A DNA stretch of 13,288 nucleotides from contig CABQGZ010000039.1 in NCBI GenBank assembly GCA_902463835.1, positions 1 through 13,288 on the forward strand, in the 5' to 3' direction. Shown piece after piece: positions 6,193-13,275 of this stretch. The notes beneath the pieces were generated by a model that saw only the letters and a list, made by a program, of their open reading frames with translations, had not been told where the DNA came from and did no database searches. The translations under genes were made by a program, and so were the position numbers. The DNA is from an uncultured Lachnospiraceae bacterium. GTDB taxonomy: Bacteria; Bacillota; Clostridia; Lachnospirales; Lachnospiraceae. Numbering within the stretch: position 1 is the stretch's first letter; each line of letters opens with the position of its first letter.

Positions 6193-6675
6193 ATGGCGAA
6201 AATGACCATTAGAGGGCTGGAAGATAAAATAGCCGAACTGGAAGAATTGAGCATACAGGCCCCGGAGATCATCCGGCGCGTCCTGTATGAAGGGGCCGGT
6301 GTGGTGGCTGACAATATGCGTCAGGCTATACAGGGCATCCCAACGGATAACCGCATGGGAACGCCGGAAAACCCGGTGTATGGCATTCAGCCCCTGCAAA
6401 AGCAGGGGCTTGAAGAGAGTTTTGGCATCACGCCAATGAAGCACGAAAATGACGGTTACAACGTACTGATCGGCTTTGATGGGTATAACGGGATCCGCAC
6501 AAAAAAGTATCCTGGCGGACAGCCCAACCAGCTGATAGCCAGATCTGTGGAGCGGGGCACGTCTTTCCGGCGTGCCTATCCTTTTATCAAAAAAACGGTG
6601 CGGAGCTCCAAGGCTGCGGCTCAAAAAAAGATGCTGGAAACCTACGAAGAAGAAGTAAACAAAATCATGAAATGA
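6193..6675 (+). CDS. HK97 gp10-like head-tail/tail protein
   Basis: 160 residues. It belongs to the HK97 gp10-like family found between the head closure and major tail genes of many siphoviruses and thought to act at the head-tail junction or neck. Seen: an N-terminal helix GLEDKIAELEELSIQAPEI, then IIRRVLYEGAGVVADNMR (26-43), a middle part LEESFGITPM, and YNVLIGFDGYN-TKKYPGGQPNQLIARSVERGTSFRRAYPFIKKTV (95-137), whose GTSFR-PF-K ending is typical of the family. The C-terminus is a charged helix. GGGAGGTGG (6178-6186) is the ribosome site, 6 nt before ATG. A strong hairpin (6389-6410) is embedded in the coding sequence. Confidence 0.82.
   Translation: MAKMTIRGLEDKIAELEELSIQAPEIIRRVLYEGAGVVADNMRQAIQGIPTDNRMGTPENPVYGIQPLQKQGLEESFGITPMKHENDGYNVLIGFDGYNGIRTKKYPGGQPNQLIARSVERGTSFRRAYPFIKKTVRSSKAAAQKKMLETYEEEVNKIMK
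6389..6410 (+). repeat. Perfect 9-bp hairpin with AAAA loop inside the gp10-like gene
   Basis: AGCCCCTGC (6389-6397) pairs perfectly with GCAGGGGCT (6402-6410) around an AAAA tetraloop; seven of the nine pairs are G-C. It encodes part of QPLQKQGL. TTTT appears only 9 nt after the stem, too far for a canonical terminator. It may be a pause or processing element, or chance. Confidence 0.6.
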
Positions 6676-6685
6676 GGATATGAAT

Positions 6686-7300
6686 ATGGCAAACGGAAGA
6701 GTAATTACCGGTTTTAGTGATGTCTACGTTGCTAAGTATAGCAACACTGGCGGCACTACCACCTACTCCGCAGGCGTTCCCCTGGGGCGTGGCGTATCCC
6801 TGTCTTTGGATGTGAATTTCTCCGAGGATAATATTTTTTACGCCGATAACCAGGCGGCAGAAAATGCCTCCGGCGAGTTTTCGGATGGCACGGCCACCAT
6901 CACCATTGACGGCCTGCTTGGTGAGACTGAGGCACTTGTTATGGGCCTGCCGGCCGCAGAGGAAGTGACCATCGGCACTGGCGGAAGCAAAAAAGCCAGC
7001 GTCTACAAGTATGGTGATTCTGCTCAGGCTCCTTACGTGGGCATTGGGTGCTTGCAGCGCCGCAGATCCGGAGGCGTGACCACCTGGCGGGGCATTGTGC
7101 TGACCAAGGCCAAGTTTAACCCCGAGGCGGTAGCGGCTGCCACGCAGGAAAAAACCATCGACTGGCAGAACACTCCCCTCACGGCCCAAATCTTCCGCGA
7201 CGATACGACCGCCCACGACTGGCAGTACCACGTGGATGACTTGGAAAGCCGGGAGGATGCGGTAGCGGTGATCAAGCTGCTGCTTAACATCACCGACTGA
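6686..7300 (+). CDS. Major tail tube protein (phi13 family)
   Basis: 204 residues from ATG 6686. It forms the stacked hexameric rings of the non-contractile tail tube. Seen: GFSDVYVAKYS near the N-terminus, PLGRGVSLSLDVNFSEDNIFYADN (32-55) and a strand-rich GEFSDGTATITIDGLLGETEALVMG (62-86), which match the phi13-type major tail proteins (the 'YAD' and the S-G-G-T-L-x-V-D patterns). The rest is beta-strand rich and ends with a DAVAVIKLLLNI segment. The length of about 200 residues is usual. ATG 6686 was chosen over ATG 6680 because GAGGA (6674-6678) is 7 nt from the former and only 1 nt from the latter. It directly precedes the tail assembly chaperone gene. Confidence 0.86.
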   Translation: MANGRVITGFSDVYVAKYSNTGGTTTYSAGVPLGRGVSLSLDVNFSEDNIFYADNQAAENASGEFSDGTATITIDGLLGETEALVMGLPAAEEVTIGTGGSKKASVYKYGDSAQAPYVGIGCLQRRRSGGVTTWRGIVLTKAKFNPEAVAAATQEKTIDWQNTPLTAQIFRDDTTAHDWQYHVDDLESREDAVAVIKLLLNITD

Positions 7301-7311
7301 GGGATACGCCG

Positions 7312-7632
7312 ATGGAGGAAAAACTGGCGTTGACAGTAGGTGCGTCCATTGAGATCGCTAAACTTTGCGAAGATGAGGACTTTGGCAATGTCGGCTTATT
7401 GCTGGCGGGTGAAGGAAAGTCCTATGAAGAGCAAACCAGAACGTGGGCGCAGATCATCTCTATTTTAAGTAAAGGCGCAGACGGTGAACACTATTTAACC
7501 GTGGAGGAAGTACTGGGGCTGGAATTGCCGGAGTACATCCTACTTAGGGAAAAAGTGTTTAAGTGCTTTGACGTGGATACCGCCGTTACCGTCAGGCTGG
7601 AATCTCAAAAAAAAAGACCAGACGGCGATTAA
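7312..7632 (+). CDS. Tail assembly chaperone, short form (G-like)
   Basis: 106 residues in frame 0. In long-tailed phages two overlapping proteins, G and the frameshifted GT, coat the tape measure and recruit tail tube subunits; they are not part of the finished virion. This frame gives a small acidic, mostly helical protein (IEIAKLCEDEDFGNVGLLLAGE, then VEEVLGLELPEYILLREKVFKC) without recognisable catalytic residues. The assignment rests on its place between the tail tube and tape measure genes, its size and the A9 slippery run near its end. ATG 7312 has GAGGG (7299-7303) 8 nt upstream. Frame 0 terminates at TAA 7630-7632, just past the slippery run. Confidence 0.78.
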   Translation: MEEKLALTVGASIEIAKLCEDEDFGNVGLLLAGEGKSYEEQTRTWAQIISILSKGADGEHYLTVEEVLGLELPEYILLREKVFKCFDVDTAVTVRLESQKKRPDGD

Positions 7633-7805
7633 CCCTATCCTGGGCCCTATTTTACGGGCGTAAGTTAGGCATGCAAAGGCAGGAGATTTTGTCTACCCGG
7701 TACGGGGAGTTTGTGGACATGATCTCCTGCCTTGCCGTATATAACGGCACGGCCAAGGAAAAGGAAGAAGCTCCGGCAGAATTTGATATTTTTGAACTGA
7801 GGTAA
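7312..7805 (+). CDS. Tail assembly chaperone, -1 frameshifted long form (GT-like)
   Basis: A -1 slip on the A run at 7607-7615 moves ribosomes into a frame that stays open to TAA 7803-7805, giving about 164 residues. The added part (about 63 residues) reads ...KTRRRLTLSWALFYGRK, then LGMQRQEILSTRYGEFVDMIS and CLAVYNGTAKEKEEAPAEF. Its 'R-x-E-I-x-x-T-R-Y-G-E-x-x-D-x-I' pattern is what I know from the T-part of chaperones next to tape measures, and this frame has no start codon with a ribosome site of its own. The extension fills the 176-base space that would otherwise be empty, and its end overlaps the ribosome site of the tape measure gene (GAGGT 7799-7803). It is read as a programmed ribosomal frameshift; the efficiency is unknown. 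Confidence 0.8.
7607..7615 (+). promoter_or_regulatory. Slippery A9 run for -1 programmed frameshifting
   Basis: Nine A in a row. Frame 0 reads CAA AAA AAA AGA (7606-7617), so the heptamer A AAA AAA (7608-7614) fits the X XXY YYZ rule for -1 slippage. About 19 nt downstream, a weak two-part stem is possible (CCTA 7634-7637 with TAGG 7666-7669, and GCCC 7644-7647 with GGGC 7656-7659), which could stimulate slipping. RNA polymerase slippage on the same run is an alternative. Confidence 0.78.
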
Positions 7806-7808
7806 CCC

Positions 7809-10800
7809 ATGGCAAGCGATATAAAGACAAAGATCGCCATAGAGGGCGAACAGGAATACAGACGGGCGATAAAAAGCATCACCCAGGCGGATAAGGAGCT
7901 GGATTCCGAGCTGAAACTGCTGGCATCCTCTTTTGATAAAAATGCCACCGCTCAGCAGAAAGCCGCTGCAAAGATCCCCATACTGACAAAACAAATTGAA
8001 AACCAGAAAAACAAGCTTGCCACTCTCACCGACCTGCTTGCGAAGCAGCAGAAGCAATACCAGGATTACGGAAAGCAGCTGGAGGAAGTAAAGGCCCAAT
8101 ACGGGGAGGGCAGTAAAGAGGTTACAACCGCCCAGCGTGCCTATGAGGACATGGGGAACGCCATTGCAAAAACGCAGGCGGATATCAATAACACCTCGGC
8201 CACCATCAACCAGCTGAATGCGGAATTGGGAGATCTGCAAACCGAAGCATCGGACGCGGCCCAGAGAGAAAAAGACCTGGCGGAGGCTCAAAAGAGGCAA
8301 GCGGAAGAATCCAAGAAAGCGGCGGAGAAGGTTGCCTTTTACGCCGATAAGCTGAATAAGGCACTGAATGTCACGCTTGCATTTTCGGCGGCATCTTTGA
8401 CCGTTGCAACAACTTTAGGGACGCAGGTAGTTAAGGCTTACGGTGCATTGGAGCAGGCCGTAGGCGGTGCAGCGGCAGTGTTTGGCGACTATGCCGACCA
8501 AATTGTACAAACGTCCAAAACCGCATCCAAGACTTTGGGCACGTCTCAGGCGGAATATCTGGCGGTGGCCAACAAGATGGGCGCACTTTTCCAGGGCTCC
8601 GGGCTGAGCGTGGAAAGGTCTATGGAATTGACCACGCTTGCCATAGAGAGAGCGGCGGACGCTGCATCCGTCATGGGTATTGATGTATCCTCGGCGCTGG
8701 AAGCCGTTACCGGCGCGGCCAAGGGTAATTATACCATGATGGATAACCTGGGTGTGGCCATGAATGCCACCACCCTGGAAGCCTACCGGCTGGAGCTGGG
8801 CATGGATAAAGCGTTTTCGAAGATGACCAACGCAGAAAAGGCCGAATTGTCCATGCGGTACTTTTTTGAGCGCACCACCAAATACGCGGGAAATTTCAGG
8901 CGGGAAGCGGCGGAAACCATAGAGGGCTCTTTGGGATCTTTGTCTGCGGCTTTTAAAACTTTTGTGGCGGGGCTGGGCGACTCTGAGTCAGACGTGGCAC
9001 AGCTGACCGAAGATGTAGCGGATAGTTTTGTCAACGTATACAACAACGTGGCACCGGTCATAAAGAGAGCGGCGACATCCATCCCCAATGTGGTAGACAC
9101 GCTCAAGCTGAAAAGCGGAGAACTGGATAAATCCCTTGGCGGGATGCTGACCACAATGAAAAGCGTTGCACTTTTGGGCGGCGGTATTGTGGCGGGGGTA
9201 AAAACACTTACCGGGCTTACCTCTCTGGCAAAGCAGGCTGATGATATAAGCAAGGTATCTAAAAGCTTGGGGACACTTGTTACATCCTTGTCCTCTCCGC
9301 ATATAGCTATTGCGGCGGCGGGGATGGTAGCACTGATGGGCGCGACAGCGGCCCTTGCACCGGTCATAGATGACTGCAAGGGGGAAATGCTGGAATTAGC
9401 GAATGCAAGCGACCAGGTCAGCACCAAAAACAGGATGCTTAAAAGAGACCTGGACTCCATAAACGACTCTTACAACGACACGGTTTCCGCTGCGAAGGAT
9501 ACCCAGGTAGAAAGTCTTGCGCTGGTGGCCGTATACGAAAAACTGTCCAAAAAAACGAACCGAACGGCAGCGGAAACGGAACAGTTGAAAGAAGTGTCCA
9601 GCCGGCTCGTGGGGGTAATGCCGGAACTAACGAGCGCATATAACGAGCAGACCGGCCTACTGGATGCGCAGGCGGTAAGCGTAAGAGAGTTGATCGCGCT
9701 TAAGGTGAAAGAAGCACAAGCGTCTGCTTTATCTGAGAAAATTATATCCCTGGAGTTAAAAAAAGCGGACGCAATCGAAAATCAGAGGATTGCTTACGAG
9801 AACCTGGTAAAGGCCCAAGAACTGTATAAACCGAACAATAGTGTGCGTGACGATTGGATTAACCAATCCGAAAAGCAATTAAATGCTGCAAACAAGGCAT
9901 ACAAAGAGGCTACCGCCACGGTTGGCGAATATGATACGGCGCTGGCGGGTCTATATGATACCTTGGAGGGGATTACAGAATCTCAAGATAAGGCCACTAC
10001 GGCGACCGAGAATGCGGCTGCCGCCACGTCCAACGCGGCAGAAGAACAGGCCAAGGCCATGGAGGAAATCCAAGAGGCGTATGACAAAACATATGAGGCG
10101 GCCCAGAATAGCCTGGATGGGCAATTTGGGCTTTGGGAGAAGGTTGAAGTAAAAACAACCACCTCCGTTGCCGAAATGTTAGAAGCGCAAAGAAGCCAGA
10201 TAGAGTACTACAAAAACTATACGCAGAACTTTAGGACTTTGATCAACCGCAATGTAGAAGGAATAGAATTACTCGCGGCCGAGTTTGCGGACGGCTCCAC
10301 GGAATCCGCAATGCGCTTGCAAGCGCTAACAGAGGCAACGGACGCAGAACTTAACGAAATGGTATCCAACCTGAGAGAGTTAAGAGGGCCCGTAAAGAAC
10401 GAGTTTGCCGGAATGATGGCGGATGGTGTCGCAGCGGCGCAGGGACAAATTAACGCAAACGATTTTTATAATCTTGGCGTGAATTGCGGCGAAGGGTACG
10501 CACGAGGCATTGAAAGCATGGCCGGTAGAGTAGGCGCTGCTGCTGCAAGATTGTCCGCTGCCGGACAGTGGAGTTTGGCCAGATCCGATATGATACAGAG
10601 CCCGTCCAAGAAATATATGCGGCTGGGAAAATATGACGGCGAAGGGTTTGCGTTAGGATTTGAAAAGAGCATCCCCCTTGTTACCCGTGCCTCCTCCCGG
10701 CTGTCAGAAGCGGCGTATGCATCTATCCAGAGAGCGCAGACCGCATGGGACAACATCCCCGAAACCGGAGGATCCGTAAGCGGTGGCAGCACAACCACCA

Positions 10801-10922
10801 ACTGGGGCGGCATCAACATACAGGTATACGGCACTGAGGGGCAGGATGTGAATGCCCTGGCAGATGCTGTCATGCGCAGAATGCAGGCCGAGGTAAACCG
10901 TAGAGAGGCGGTGTGGCAATGA
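7809..10922 (+). CDS. Tail tape measure protein
   Basis: 1037 residues, the largest gene here; its length sets the tail length (by the usual 0.15 nm per residue, about 155 nm, a prediction). Order: residues 1-180 form a long charged coiled coil rich in Q, K, E and A. A hydrophobic helix follows at about 186-208, then the tape-measure core around AYGALEQAVGGAAAVFG and the ANKMGALFQGSGLS / AIERAADAASVMG stretch (210-325). Two more hydrophobic segments come at about 452-468 and 498-520, which are candidates for the membrane-inserting part, then further coiled coils and an Ala-rich stretch around 730-760. The C-terminal SPSKKYMRLGKYDGEGFALGF (from about 931) is a common tape-measure motif. No lysozyme or peptidase domain is recognisable. 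ATG 7809 has GAGGT 6 nt upstream. Its TGA overlaps the next start as ATGA. Confidence 0.95.
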   Translation: MASDIKTKIAIEGEQEYRRAIKSITQADKELDSELKLLASSFDKNATAQQKAAAKIPILTKQIENQKNKLATLTDLLAKQQKQYQDYGKQLEEVKAQYGEGSKEVTTAQRAYEDMGNAIAKTQADINNTSATINQLNAELGDLQTEASDAAQREKDLAEAQKRQAEESKKAAEKVAFYADKLNKALNVTLAFSAASLTVATTLGTQVVKAYGALEQAVGGAAAVFGDYADQIVQTSKTASKTLGTSQAEYLAVANKMGALFQGSGLSVERSMELTTLAIERAADAASVMGIDVSSALEAVTGAAKGNYTMMDNLGVAMNATTLEAYRLELGMDKAFSKMTNAEKAELSMRYFFERTTKYAGNFRREAAETIEGSLGSLSAAFKTFVAGLGDSESDVAQLTEDVADSFVNVYNNVAPVIKRAATSIPNVVDTLKLKSGELDKSLGGMLTTMKSVALLGGGIVAGVKTLTGLTSLAKQADDISKVSKSLGTLVTSLSSPHIAIAAAGMVALMGATAALAPVIDDCKGEMLELANASDQVSTKNRMLKRDLDSINDSYNDTVSAAKDTQVESLALVAVYEKLSKKTNRTAAETEQLKEVSSRLVGVMPELTSAYNEQTGLLDAQAVSVRELIALKVKEAQASALSEKIISLELKKADAIENQRIAYENLVKAQELYKPNNSVRDDWINQSEKQLNAANKAYKEATATVGEYDTALAGLYDTLEGITESQDKATTATENAAAATSNAAEEQAKAMEEIQEAYDKTYEAAQNSLDGQFGLWEKVEVKTTTSVAEMLEAQRSQIEYYKNYTQNFRTLINRNVEGIELLAAEFADGSTESAMRLQALTEATDAELNEMVSNLRELRGPVKNEFAGMMADGVAAAQGQINANDFYNLGVNCGEGYARGIESMAGRVGAAAARLSAAGQWSLARSDMIQSPSKKYMRLGKYDGEGFALGFEKSIPLVTRASSRLSEAAYASIQRAQTAWDNIPETGGSVSGGSTTTNWGGINIQVYGTEGQDVNALADAVMRRMQAEVNRREAVWQ

Positions 10923-11623
10923 TCAAATGGGCGGGAAAATCCAGTGATGACGTGAAGGTCATTGTAGAAAGATATCCAGGAAGAACCTACGCGCAGAAGA
11001 AGCTCCTTATAACCTCCATCCCGGGCAAGTCCGGGGACATGGTGGAGGATCTGGGCGGATACAACAATTACGCACAGGAGTATATGGTCTATCTGAGCGC
11101 CGATCAGCCCAAACTTCCCACCGTTGCCAAAGCAGCAGCGGCATGGCTGGCCGGGCCTGTGGGGTACCAAAGGTTAGAGGACAGTTACGAGGCGGACACT
11201 TTCCGCCTCGCATTTTTTGAAGGGCCCATGGACATAGAAAATATCCTTAACCGCTTTGGCCGGGCAACCATCTCCTTTAACTGCGACCCGAGGAGATTTT
11301 TACTATCAGGGGAAACCCCTGTAACCCTGACGGCGGCGGGAAGCGTGACCGGGCCCAATCCGTTCCCGGCGCTGCCTCTAATTGAAGTGACCGGATCCGG
11401 AGATATCACCCTGACGGTGGGGGATGTGGATGTAGGGATAACCGGATTAGAAAATAAGATCACGCTGGACAGTGAAACCCAGAACGCCTATAACGGCGCG
11501 ACAAATCTGAATGGCATAATCAATGCCCCGGACTTCCCCACTTTGTATGAGGGGGCAAACAATATAAGCTGGACGGGGACTGTGACCTCCGTGAAGATCA
11601 CCCCCAGATGGTGGACGCTATGA
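10919..11623 (+). CDS. Distal tail protein (Dit, Sipho_tail family)
   Basis: 234 residues from ATG 10919. Dit forms the hub at the tail tip that links the tail tube to the Tal/receptor-binding protein. Seen: an N-terminal beta-barrel half with VKVIVERYPGRTYAQKKLLITSIPGKSGDMVED (13-45), a typical Dit feature being the 'I-P-G-R-S/K-G' turn after paired strands, then YNNYAQEYMVYLSAD, RLAFFEGPMDIENILNRFGRATISFNCDPRRFL and a C-terminal galectin-like half rich in strands (PLIEVTGSGDITLTVGD, ending ITPRWWTL). The position between tape measure and Tal is standard. ATG 10919 shares an ATGA with the tape-measure stop and has GAGG (10905-10908) 10 nt upstream; GTG 10913 is an alternative. A terminator-like hairpin lies in the gene at 11188-11218. 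Confidence 0.87.
   Translation: MIKWAGKSSDDVKVIVERYPGRTYAQKKLLITSIPGKSGDMVEDLGGYNNYAQEYMVYLSADQPKLPTVAKAAAAWLAGPVGYQRLEDSYEADTFRLAFFEGPMDIENILNRFGRATISFNCDPRRFLLSGETPVTLTAAGSVTGPNPFPALPLIEVTGSGDITLTVGDVDVGITGLENKITLDSETQNAYNGATNLNGIINAPDFPTLYEGANNISWTGTVTSVKITPRWWTL
11188..11218 (+). terminator. Intragenic terminator-like hairpin in the Dit gene
   Basis: CGAGGCGGA (11188-11196) pairs perfectly with TCCGCCTCG (11202-11210) around a 5-nt loop (CACTT). After CA comes TTTTTT (11213-11218). This is the shape of a Rho-independent terminator except for the 2-nt gap before the T-run. It lies inside an open reading frame (encoding EADTFRLAFFE), where translating ribosomes would normally prevent it from folding, so it could act only when translation falls behind. 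Confidence 0.35.
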
Positions 11624-13266
11624 ACTATCCGAGACTGTATCCTCCCACTGCTGCGGCGTGGGATACCAATGGATTGGGGGCATTGTCGGATTGCATCTCC
11701 TGCGTGGTGGAGGAAACATTAAACGGGCCCTTTGAATTGGAAATGCAGTACAGACTGAACGGTCTGCATTATGCGGATATAACTTTGCGCTCCCTTATCC
11801 TGGCAAAGCCAAATCCTACCGCAAGGCCCCAGCCCTTTAGGGTCTATAAGATAAGCCGTCCCATAAACGGGGTGGTGACCATCAATGCCCAGCACTTGAG
11901 CTATGACCTGAGCGGCATTGTGATAGAGCCTTTTAATGCTCCCTCCCTTGCGTCCGCTTTGGAAGGAATGAAAACAAACGCCGTTACCGAGAATCCGTTT
12001 GAATACGAAACGGACAAGACCGTTATCTCCGACTTTGTAGTGTCTTATCCTTCTTCTGCCCGATCTCTGGTGGCCGGGCAAAGAGGCAGCTTATTGGACA
12101 CCTACGGCGGGGAGCTGGAGTTTGACCGCTACCAGGTCAAATTATGGGCCCATCGTGGGAAGGAAAACGGCGTGACCATCCGATACGGGAAAAACATGAC
12201 GGATGTCAACCAGGAAGAAGACGGCAGCGGCGTATATACAGGGGTGTATCCGTACTGGTACTCGGAGGAAGAAGGAAGCGCCGACCTTGGCAGCTCCTAT
12301 GTGCCGGTGGAAGGAGAATTTGATTTTACCCGGATTTTGCTGTTAGACCTGACGGAAGAGTTTGAAAACAAGCCCACCGCCGAAGAGCTAACGCAGAAAG
12401 CGCAGGAATACATCTCCAACCATGATCCCGGGGTGCCGACCATAAGCACCACGGTATCCTGGTATCAATCTAAAGATTTCGTGGAAAACGTGAATCTGGG
12501 AGACGTTGTAGGCGTTTATTTTTCGCGCTTGGGTATATCTGCTAAGGCCAAAATTGTGAAAACGCGCTACAACGCGCTACAGAATCGGTATGAAAGCGTG
12601 GATATCGGCAGTGTGAGAAGCTCCATTGCCGGAACCATCGTATCCATGGATCAGGGGGTAAGCAGCGTCACTCAGTACACGGTGACCGAGACGCGAAGGA
12701 TCACCAAGGAGCTGGAAATGACAGCAGACAGTTTGAGGTCTGCCATATCCGACAACGCACAAAATACAACTCAACTGATCCAGCAATCCCAGGCCATCAT
12801 CATGGAGGCATTGCAAGAATACGCCACAACGGGAGATCTGGAACAATTAAGATCCAGTATGCAATCCCGGTTTGAAATTTTGGCCGGGCAAATAGAAGCA
12901 TCCTTTACAAGCATCTCTGAAACCGTGAGCGATTTGGACGGTGAAACCACACGGCAGTTTTCCGAAATCCACAGCTTTATCCGGCTTATGGCCCAAACCT
13001 CCACGGTAAACGGGGGCATCGTTATTGGTGAGAGCACCAGCCAGATCAAGCTGAAGCTGGAAAACGATATCCTGTACTTTTTTACCGGCGATGAAAAAAC
13101 CGTATCAGTGAATAACGCCATAGCGTATTTTTCTGCCGGGAAATTGTACGTGGTGCAGTCCCAGATCCAGCAACTGACCATCGGCACTACCGGAAGATTG
13201 ATGGATTTTTACATCCTCGGTTCCGGGGAGAATACCGCCGTGGGCATGATCGGGCGATTGACGTAA
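11620..13266 (+). CDS. Tail-tip / tail-associated protein (Tal; prophage tail endopeptidase-like, receptor-binding)
   Basis: 548 residues from ATG 11620. Proteins of this family cap the tail below Dit and carry host-contact functions. Residues 1-330 are the conserved hub: NGLGALSDCISCVVEETLNGPFELEMQYRL (17-46), FRVYKISRPINGVVTINAQHLSYDLSG (73-99) and a C-terminal hub strand set VNLGDVVGVYFSRLGISAKAKIVKTRYNALQNRYESVDIG (291-330), matching the 'prophage tail' pattern. Residues about 350-450 are a coiled coil rich in T, S, Q and E. Residues 465-548 are beta-rich (GGIVIGESTSQIKLKLENDILYFF, then IAYFSAGKLYVVQSQIQQLTIG), a module often found at the end of Tal proteins and baseplate proteins, and probably contacting the cell surface. 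No clear catalytic residues of a peptidase were seen. The start overlaps the Dit stop (ATGA), with GGTGG 11610-11614 as ribosome site. Confidence 0.87.
   Translation: MNYPRLYPPTAAAWDTNGLGALSDCISCVVEETLNGPFELEMQYRLNGLHYADITLRSLILAKPNPTARPQPFRVYKISRPINGVVTINAQHLSYDLSGIVIEPFNAPSLASALEGMKTNAVTENPFEYETDKTVISDFVVSYPSSARSLVAGQRGSLLDTYGGELEFDRYQVKLWAHRGKENGVTIRYGKNMTDVNQEEDGSGVYTGVYPYWYSEEEGSADLGSSYVPVEGEFDFTRILLLDLTEEFENKPTAEELTQKAQEYISNHDPGVPTISTTVSWYQSKDFVENVNLGDVVGVYFSRLGISAKAKIVKTRYNALQNRYESVDIGSVRSSIAGTIVSMDQGVSSVTQYTVTETRRITKELEMTADSLRSAISDNAQNTTQLIQQSQAIIMEALQEYATTGDLEQLRSSMQSRFEILAGQIEASFTSISETVSDLDGETTRQFSEIHSFIRLMAQTSTVNGGIVIGESTSQIKLKLENDILYFFTGDEKTVSVNNAIAYFSAGKLYVVQSQIQQLTIGTTGRLMDFYILGSGENTAVGMIGRLT
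12561..12580 (+). repeat. 10-bp perfect tandem duplication in the Tal gene
   Basis: AACGCGCTAC occurs twice in direct succession (12561-12570 and 12571-12580). Because 10 is not a multiple of three, the copies are read in different frames (KTRY then NALQ). Gain or loss of a copy would break the gene. The encoded residues still fit the family pattern, so the duplication is probably coincidental or old. Confidence 0.7.
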
Positions 13267-13275
13267 GGAGGACAT

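Noticed and set aside
7330..7335. TTGACA, resembling a promoter -35 box, inside the tail chaperone gene
   Set aside because: No -10-like element at 16-18 nt downstream (GATCGC at the expected place).
8783..9460. Antisense reading frame of 225 codons
   Set aside because: Opposite the tape measure; Ser/Ala-rich shadow without a start signal.
9556..9562. A7 run in the tape measure gene as a second frameshift site
   Set aside because: The frame continues normally, and no alternative frame with a family-like sequence follows.
11011..11048. Imperfect long inverted repeat around CCTCCATCCCGG and CCGGGGACATGG in Dit
   Set aside because: Needs several bulges and unpaired bases; not convincing without a folding calculation.
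10466..11170. Antisense reading frame of 234 codons
   Set aside because: Spans the tape measure/Dit junction on the opposite strand; composition and lack of a ribosome site argue for a shadow.
11306..11330. CAGGGG-aaa-CCCCTG hairpin and an alternative pairing of TCAGGG with CCCTGA in the Dit gene
   Set aside because: Only 6 bp in either form; could be chance, although it lies about 90 nt after the terminator-like hairpin.
11391..11400. 10-bp perfect palindrome CCGGATCCGG
   Set aside because: Palindromes of this size without a loop are expected many times in 13 kb.
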